Below, one piece after another: positions 57,799-64,000 of a DNA stretch of 64,000 bases. Numbering within the stretch: the first letter of the stretch is position 1; every line of letters begins with the position of its first letter. Both the position numbers and the translations under genes were made by a program. The notes below the pieces were generated by a model, which had not been told where the DNA came from, did no database searches, and saw only the letters and a list, made by a program, of their open reading frames with translations. The DNA comes from Haematobia irritans (taxonomy: Eukaryota > Arthropoda > Insecta > Diptera > Muscidae): assembly GCF_050003625.1 (NCBI RefSeq), contig NC_134397.1, forward strand, positions 225,928,537 to 225,992,536, read 5' to 3'.

Positions 57799-58268
57799 AT
57801 ATATACCATATACTAACATCATATACCAATTTTCACCGGATCGGATGAAATTTGTTTCTCTTAGAGGCTCTGCAAGCCAAATCGGGGGATCGGTTTATAA
57901 GGGGGCTATATATAATTATGGACCGATGTGGACCAATTTTTGCATGGTTATTAGAGCCAAATTTGGGGGTCCGTTTATATGGGGGCTATACGTAAAAGTG
58001 GACTGATATGGCCCATTTGCAATACCATCCGACCTACATCAATAACAACTACTTGTGCCAAGTTTAAAGTCGATAGCTTGTTTCGTTCGGAAGTTAGCGT
58101 GATTTCAACAGACGGACGGACGGAGGGACATACTCAGATCGACTCAGAATTTCACCACGACCCAGAATACATATACTTTATGGGGTCTTAGAACAATATT
58201 TCGATGTGTTACAAACGGAATGACAAAGTTAATATACCCCCCTTCCTATGGTGGAGGGTATAAAAAAG

Positions 58269-58457
58269 CAAATGCAAAATCTACTATTTTATAAAGTGTT
58301 AAGATTCCTTGCCATCGGCAACTATTTACTTGTTTTAATTATGATTTAAAAAAGAGTTGTGTAAGGAGACTTAAAAAGGGAATCTTTTGTCTAGAGATCA
58401 ACTCTAAGTATTGCAGAAAATTTCGGGGAAATCGGAGAACTGAAGTCAAATTTTCAA
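58269..58457. repeat. direct repeat, right copy
   Basis: Matches 55274-55480 with small indels (ACTTAAAAAGGGAATC in place of a slightly longer left version). Sequence beyond it (GTCCGCAAAGGGGGTTTG) does not repeat. Confidence 0.85.
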
Positions 58458-58535
58458 AAAGTCCGCAAAGGGGGTTTGAAGACTTTTGCAAAAGCTCATG
58501 CCGATGATTTGGAAAGGAGAAAAGTATGGATAATA

Positions 58536-59494
58536 AAGGGTGATACGGTCAAAATTTGGTCAAGGGAAAACGCGTGTAAATCGGTGAAATCGTTTATTTA
58601 AAAAATCAAATTAAATTTCTTTTTCAAGTTCATTTAGTATAAAATTCAGGAAAAATATTCAGTTAGGCTTTCGCTTTTCCAAATCCGAATTGCCGGGCCT
58701 CACGCTTGATACCTGCCATCAGATTTTGTACAGCCACCTTGTCCACTTTCTTCGCCGCAGAAAGCCAGTTTGCCTTGAACTGCTGCTCGTCCTTAGCAGT
58801 TTTTGTGGTCTTCTTTAGGTTCCGCTTGACAATAGCCCAGTATTTCTCAATTGGGCGGAGCTCTGGCGTGTTGGGAGGGTTCTTGTCCTTGGGAACCACC
58901 TGCACGTTGTTGGCGGCGTACCACTCCATGGCCTTTTTACCGTAATGGCAAGATGTCAAATCCGGTCAAAACAGTACGGAACAACCGTGTTTCTTCAGGA
59001 AAGGCAGCAGACGTTTATTCAAACACTCTTTCACGTAAATTTCTTGGTTGACAGTCCCGGAAGCTATGAAAATGCTGTTTTTCAAGCCACAGGTACAGAT
59101 GGCTTGCCAAACCAGATATTTCTTTGCGAACTTTGACAGTTTTATGTGCTTGAAAATATCTGCTACCTTTCCCCTTCTTTTTGCCGTATAAAACTCCTGT
59201 CCCGGAAGCTGCTTGTAGTCGGCTTTGACGTAGGTTTCGTCGTCCATTACCACGCAGTCAAACTTCGTCAGCATCGTCGTGTACAGCCTCCGGGATCGCG
59301 CTTTGGCCGTCGTATTTTGTTTATCATCGCGATGTGGAGTCACTACCTTCTTGTAAGTCGATAATCCGGCTCGTTTTGTGGAGAAACATTCTACACACAC
59401 ACCTTCAAAATGAGGGGTGTTCAGGGTTTTTAAATGCAAAATTGAAAGAAATACGTCAAGTTTATATTGACCAAATTTTGACCGTATCACCCTT
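58536..59494 (-). pseudogene. Tc1/mariner-like element, copy C, helix-turn-helix half deleted
   Basis: Same inverted termini as copies A and B, flanked by TA (58534-58535, 59495-59496). The catalytic half is well kept: VMDDETYVKADYKQLPGQEF, FWPDLTSCHY-type text and NTPELRPIEKYWAIVKRN, ending FGFGKAKA. Between 59375 and 59390 the sequence jumps from the middle of the gene to the 5' flank, removing the DNA-binding half (about 320 bp). A TGA near 58965 breaks the frame. It supplies the C-terminal region missing from copy B. Confidence 0.9.
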
Positions 59495-59634
59495 TAACTA
59501 AAAATCTGGTCATATTTACTTTATTAAACCATGTATGTACCAATTTTAATTGACCACTTTTTCCCATTTGCCGATGCTGATGTATAATTTTCAGAGGTCT
59601 CTTTACTCCATTACCGAGAGATCTACGTGAACTG

Positions 59635-59985
59635 AACAATTTTGGTGCAATGATTAGCATACCCGCCTTGCATACAAACGGTCATGGGCTTAATCTCAGT
59701 TTAGACCAAATACCAAAAACTTTTTAACCAGTGAATTATCCCCTCTCAGTAATGCTGACATTTCTGAGTGTTCCAAAGTTTCTCTATGTGGCTTCACCGC
59801 AGAGTGAAATGCTATTCGGACTCGACTATAAATGGTGGAGATCCCTTGTCATTGAACTAAGCATGCAGTCGGACCGCACTCATTGATAAGACAGAAGTTC
59901 GTCTCTTGTCGTATCACAATGTACTGAATAGTTTAGGTTAGCCTGAAATATCGAGCTGCCACTATACCTAATCTAACCTATCAAA
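59635..59985 (+). mobile_element. tRNA-derived SINE, copy 4, degraded
   Basis: TTGGTGCAATGATTAGCATA (A box region), GGTCATGGGCTTAATCTCAG (worn B box), then ACTGAATAGTTTAGGTTAGC and CTGCCACTATACCTAATCTA. Full length but about 20% changed by eye; no clear target duplication. Confidence 0.82.
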
Positions 59986-60361
59986 ACCTTCCAAACAAGT
60001 TTTTTTTTTTTAATTTTCATAATTTCATTGATTTACCGAATCGACCCAATATTTGGCTTCCACATAAAAATGAAAAGGCTGATCAGCCAGGTCATACATT
60101 ATCGATTGGGTCAGGTGGTAATCAGAATGATCAATATGGCAGCTGGGGTAGGACATTCCATTCGAGTGTTTCCATATAAGTTTTTACGGATTTATCAATA
60201 TGCGTTATTGTGCTGCAAAAACATCTTGGACTTTCCAATGGAGGATATGTCATTCTTTTCAAATATTATGTCCGTTTATGACGCAATATTTGGCTCAGAC
60301 TAAACAATTGAGTTCGATACAAAGCTCCTGTGATAGTTTCACCCAGCTGTAGCAGATCATA
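59986..60361. other. intron, nothing recognised
   Basis: A 91-codon open frame at 60028-60303 (HIKMKRLISQVIHYRLGQV) has no family motif and no splice context. GGACTTTCCAATGGAGGATA followed by TGTCAT, near 60230, resembles CACTTTCCAATGGAGGATAT near 54913. Confidence 0.4.
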
Positions 60362-60680
60362 AAAGAGGGGTACACGTGACACGAAATTGTTGTAACTCAA
60401 TAAAATGTTCATGACTCACGAGTGCGTCATGCTGATGCCAACTGCGTGAGTGTGCGTGAACGTGAATAATCAACCAAATATCGTGCATGAGCATGAGTCA
60501 CGAAAATAATCTTTCTCCTACGAACATAATAACGCCTTCGTGACTCTCTGGACGTGCGTGTGAGTCTATAAAAGTTCTTAGTGCGTGTTTGAGCGTGAGT
60601 CCTACCAAAAATATTGTATGAGCGTTTCTTGGGTAGGATTTTTCTGTCATGATAGTGTGTGACGTGATAAAATATTACTC
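60362..60680. mobile_element. worn relative of the CACGCAC hAT-like MITE
   Basis: AGAGGGGTACACGTGACACG at the left, then many GCGTGAGTGTGCGTGAACGT variants. The right terminus is lost. Confidence 0.6.
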
Positions 60681-60722
60681 ACTCAAGCTTAGCTCATAGT
60701 ACATCACTCTCAGCCGGTATTG

Positions 60723-60957
60723 CACAGAAAAAAATTTCACGAAAATTTTTCCAATTAAAATTTTAATTGAGTTTTAAAAAATATTCAATTAAACATTTAA
60801 TTGATTCAACAAATTTTTTAATTGAAACAAAAAACAGTCACAAAAATTCATAGTATCAATTAATTTTAATAAATTCAATTGGATCAATAATCAATTAAAC
60901 AATAATTGATTTTCAATTAATTTTTTAATTAATACGTTTAGTTAAATTTGAAGATTA
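60723..60957. repeat. AATTAA-rich palindromic MITE, copy 4
   Basis: CACAGAAAAAAATTTCACGA at the left, mirrored AATTAA blocks, worn right end. Confidence 0.62.
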
Positions 60958-61402
60958 CAAAATGTCGATTTCTTCTTTGATTTGACAAAACAAAAATCGA
61001 TATACAATCGATACCGGACCAATGCCGTGTCACTAGCAGGCCTTCGACCCTTATCCTTTCATTACCTATTTTATATTGAAATTCATTGAAGTACATAAAA
61101 TATAAAAGCAGAAGGCAATAACATATTTTTCTCACAATTATTCAAACAAGCATGCATACCAAAGAAATTCATCAATATCCAAAATAGACTCAATTTCAAG
61201 TGAAATATTAAAAAAAAAAGAATATTTTTCAGTTTTTATTTTGTTTATTAAGAACTCGGAGAGCCTGTTTGCAAGTGCCTATTAATTTATGCTTGCACTA
61301 CTTCCTACCCCTATCATATGGATTTCATATCAGCTCATATTTTTCTCATCAATATCTACTTTTTCTCCTCTTCCTCCCTTCACAACCACACCACCACTAC
61401 AG
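60958..61402. other. intron end before the exon at 61403
   Basis: No repeat recognised. A long pyrimidine-rich stretch (about 61340-61402) leads to the acceptor. Confidence 0.6.
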
Positions 61403-61607
61403 TTCTCTTGGCTATTGGATTCACAGCCCATTATGGATGTTTCTTTGCATCATCGCTTTGCAATTGGGCAATTTGTCGATATGTCTGGCGATGTGATCAG
61501 TCATTTGAATATCTCCCATGTACGACCGGATGATGGTGGACTTTACAAGTGTATAGCAACGAATACCATGGGAAGTGTGGAACATTCGGCACGTCTCAAT
61601 GTCTATG
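61403..61607 (+). CDS. Dscam-like exon: C-terminal part of Ig6
   Basis: The acceptor is ccactacag and the donor gtaagt; phase 0 in, phase 1 out, as expected for a cassette boundary before Ig7. It encodes FSWLLDSQPIMDVSLHHRF, then AIGQFVDMSGDVISHLNISH, then VRPDDGGLYKC, and ends SARLNVYG. The tryptophan and YKC complete the Ig6 core; LNIS is a possible N-glycosylation site. In Dscam1 and Dscam2 the exon after NVYG/NIYG is the alternatively spliced Ig7 exon. No Ig7 exon (expected to open with a PPYVR- or LPYIR-type sequence) is visible before position 64000, so the next intron exceeds 2.4 kb. Confidence 0.93.
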
Positions 61608-61857
61608 GTAAGTAGGAGGCAATATTTTACATTTCAATTCTATTTACAGAAATTATGGAGCGTTACGAAATTGCTTCTTCAATAACGAATGACTAGAGCT
61701 ATGCGATGTGATTTATATGTAGGGGGGTTTGCCACTTAGGAAGGAGTGATATTTTCAATGCTACAGGAATATACACGCAGACTAAAATTACCTTTGCGTT
61801 TTATTTTAATATTATTAATATCAATTTCTGAGAATACAACAACATAATTTTGGTAAA

Positions 61858-62957
61858 AAGCACAGATAAAAATAAGTTTGAGAACCAATAACTTTTGTTG
61901 GAAAACCAATAACAAAATTTGTTAATTTTCCTGCAACAAACTAATTTGTACATTTAATAACCATTATTACAAAAAAGTTGTTACCAATCGTTACCATCAG
62001 AAGGCAACAAATAATTTGTGTTCTCAATAACATAATTTGTACGTAATTTGTTGAGCATCCAACAGTACAAAATATTTGTTTTGAACATTACGTTCAATCC
62101 TCAACAAATATTTTTTAATTTGAACGAAAAAATTTGTATGTGGTTTGTTGAAGTCTATCAATGACCTACAACAAATTTATTGGTGTATTGACAAAAAATT
62201 AAATTGAAATTAAAATTGATAGAATTATGCTATGAATTGCAGCAAAATTGCAAATATGCCGGAAATATTTTGGAGATATTTTGTTAAGTACACACAGAGA
62301 AGGAATATGACCAAAATGTTATTTTTGGACTGGGAACATGTAACATTTTTGTGTTGAAAATCCTATACTCTATATACTATATATAGTTTTGTAAATGTAT
62401 GACGATTTTAAATTTGAGTAGTCCAGGGTCTAGCAAGCATTTTGACAACTATTTGCCCAGTGCTATATATTCTAGTTAATTAGAATTGTAATAACTCTAA
62501 TCCCGATATTAATATGGTTTTATTAATTATCTCATACAACAAACACATTTAAGAAACTACCAAATTGAAAAATATAAGTTTTTTGCAGAAATTTATACAT
62601 GCTTTTCTGTATTCTCTGATGAGTGAGCTCTTTGCTTGCTATCATACACGTGCATGTGCTCATACTCATTTTGTTCTAACGGTATTCTTCGCATACTTCT
62701 TTTAGCTTTCGTACATATTCTCAGCGATGGGCGCGTAACCAGTCTTGTATTTTTGTTTTCATATCGATAGTAGTCAGCTAATTTCGCAACAAAACAATTT
62801 GTTGAAAATTCAGAATATTTCTATTATTTCCTCTGTCAAGTATCTACAAACACATTTCAACAACAAATGCCTCATATTCAATAGACAAATTTGTTGAGCA
62901 TCAGCAGATTTTACATACAAATAAAGTTGTTAATATTTATTTGCAGTTATTTTTTTG
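61858..62957. mobile_element. possible MITE rich in ACAAATTTGTTG motifs
   Basis: Left CACAGATAAAAATAAGTTTG, right TTTGCAGTTATTTTTTTGTGTG are weakly inverted. The interior repeats AACAAATTTGTTG-type words on both strands more than ten times. No coding capacity; the element limits are uncertain. Confidence 0.45.
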
Positions 62958-64000
62958 TGTGAGTCTTTTTGATCAACAGAGATGAAGACAATTTGAAGAT
63001 TAGCTAATAAAAGATAGGTTACAATGTTGTGGTTCCTGAAGTTAGAATTTTAAGTTGTTATATTTAGAGACTGAGTCATATTCTGAATGTAAAAGATCAT
63101 TTTGTTTAAAATCCAATGAAAACACACCATATGATCGAAACCTAAATCTTGTAATTTTTTACTCGAATTAAAATCGGAAAATTTTACTTCTACTTTCGAC
63201 CAATTTGGATAATAAGGCGCACTTAACTTCAAACTTATATCCTCAAAAAGTTAAATCTGAGCGGTGTGTTGCTAATCCATTGAAAGTTAGGCAAATCCAA
63301 TGAAAATTTGATGTCTAGGTTGCAGGAATTTAAATTGGAATTTCAGGAATTTAAATTTTCAGAATGGTAGCTCCATTATTAAAAGCTGTAGCGTGATTAT
63401 ACCTGGACGGACATCCATAGATCGTTTCACAATTTTTTTTCGATTTCAGAGATTTTTATTGTGAAATGGGATAAAAATTGTCCTCTAGAATATCAAAATT
63501 TCAACTCAGGAGATCGATCTAAAGGGTGAATACACTCTAACAAAAATCGGGAGGACCGGTGTGTTGCTATACCAATTTCGGCACACCAATTTATGGACTT
63601 AATATTCCTCTAAATTTCCGAAATCAGGGGAATTCAATTAAAAATGCAGTGTATGGATATTCAGAAATTAAATAGGGATATCAATTTATATGGGGGCTAT
63701 ATCCAAACTTGGACCGATATAACGTATATTTGAACTTGACCTGGTTGCCGTCAAAAAAATTGTGCAAATTTTAGGAATGGTCACTGTAGCGTGATTAAAA
63801 CAGTCAGACAGTGAGACGTACAACCTTATTTTTGCGGTGTGTAGAATTTCAAGAAGTCAAATCGGAAGATCGGTTTGCATGGGGTATATACCAAAACAAT
63901 GACCCATACACATCATTATATTGGGCCGATATAGCCCCTCTTCAAACGTGACCAGCGTGATATCTAATTTCAAAATGATAACTACATTATAAAAGGCGTG
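62958..64000. other. intron with decayed DINE-like sequence
   Basis: From about 63400 on, reversed subfamily-iii traces recur (GTAGCGTGATTATACCTGGA, GGAGATCGATCTAAAGGG, TATATGGGGGCTATATCC, GGAAGATCGGTTTGC). No exon. Confidence 0.5.

Larger units (their letters stand above)
55478..58266 (-). mobile_element. DINE/HINE-like element, subfamily i, reverse, hosting a two-level nest
   Basis: Begins CAACAAGTATATACGGCCGT, then AAGTTCGGCTAGGCCGAA, and ends CCTATGGTGGAGGGTATAAA. Units near 55714 and 55853 share a duplicated block (GGATGAATTTTGCTTCTCCA). The hAT-like element (56184-57798) interrupts it, and units resume at 57799 onward, with GACGGACGGACGGAGGGACA at 58111. Confidence 0.82.
4475..61607 (+). 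other. Dscam4: Dscam-family gene, internal part (end of Ig3 to Ig6), seven exons
   Basis: Dscam proteins are long neuronal adhesion receptors with about ten Ig domains, six fibronectin III domains and one membrane segment; they mediate homophilic recognition in neurite self-avoidance and targeting. The seven exons give one continuous 349-codon frame with paired Ig cysteines (MPC/WVC, FNC/YQC, LKC/YKC) and Ig core tryptophans (TWYR, EWLH, SWLL). The strings AMAELKLGD, ISLKCSASG and GDVISHLNISHV followed by DDGGLYKC match the Dscam Ig5-Ig6 pattern. Intron phases in order are 1, 1, 2, 0, 2, 1, 0, 1. Intron sizes are 125 bp, 18.9 kb, 16.5 kb, 14.1 kb, 181 bp and 6.3 kb, with open introns on both sides. 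Family assignment is firm. Dscam4 rather than Dscam2 or Dscam3 rests on recollection of Drosophila paralogues. The variable Ig2, Ig3 N-half and Ig7 exon positions of Dscam1 lie outside this window. Confidence 0.9.

Noticed and set aside
61608..64000. A following Ig7 exon
   Set aside because: I looked for a phase-1 acceptor followed by PPYVR- or LPYIR-like coding text and a paired cysteine, and found none.

Overview
This is a eukaryotic window, almost certainly from a higher fly. The mariner, Tc1-like, hAT-like, SINE and LINE families, AT-rich intron sequence and microsatellite-bearing interspersed elements suggest a large-genome calyptrate (house fly / stable fly type). The genus is an inference. 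It lies inside one gene on the + strand that runs off both ends of the window.

The gene is a Dscam-family immunoglobulin-superfamily cell-adhesion receptor. Seven exons (4475-4624, 4750-4870, 23790-23907, 40367-40590, 54709-54836, 55018-55118, 61403-61607) join in one frame for 1047 nt (349 codons). They encode the end of Ig3, all of Ig4, Ig5 and Ig6, and stop at the Ig6/Ig7 boundary. Every junction has GT/AG ends and matching phases. My best guess for the paralogue is Dscam4 (Dscam2/3 group possible), from recollection of family sequences only. No signal peptide, fibronectin or transmembrane exon lies here.

About 98% of the window is intron, and most of that is transposon-derived. 1-4474: a MITE with a nested Tc1-like element. 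4871-23789: inverted DINE/HINE-like elements, a tRNA-type SINE with a perfect 12-bp target duplication, a tandem duplication later invaded by a hAT-like element and a DINE-like element, and three DINE-like elements built of 153-bp units. 23908-40366: a mariner interrupted by a Tc1-like element, head-to-head DINE-like elements carrying a SINE and a hAT-like MITE, a 2.3-kb array of a 29-bp satellite, and a second array of about 30 bp. 40591-54708: more 29-bp satellite inside a TIR element, and a 5'-truncated LINE inside a MITE. 55119-61402: a three-level nest (DINE-like, then hAT-like, then mariner-like) between about 200-bp direct repeats, another Tc1-like copy and a degraded SINE. 61608-64000: more MITE and decayed repeats.

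Strongest observations: (1) three divergent DINE-like subfamilies share an internal period of exactly 153 bp; (2) the LINE and the SINE share their 3' tail, marking a partner pair; (3) several nested insertions have recoverable empty sites; (4) the 29-bp satellite lies inside a TIR element and has been picked up by one DINE-like subfamily. I found no intact mobile-element gene, RNA gene, CRISPR array or second host gene.
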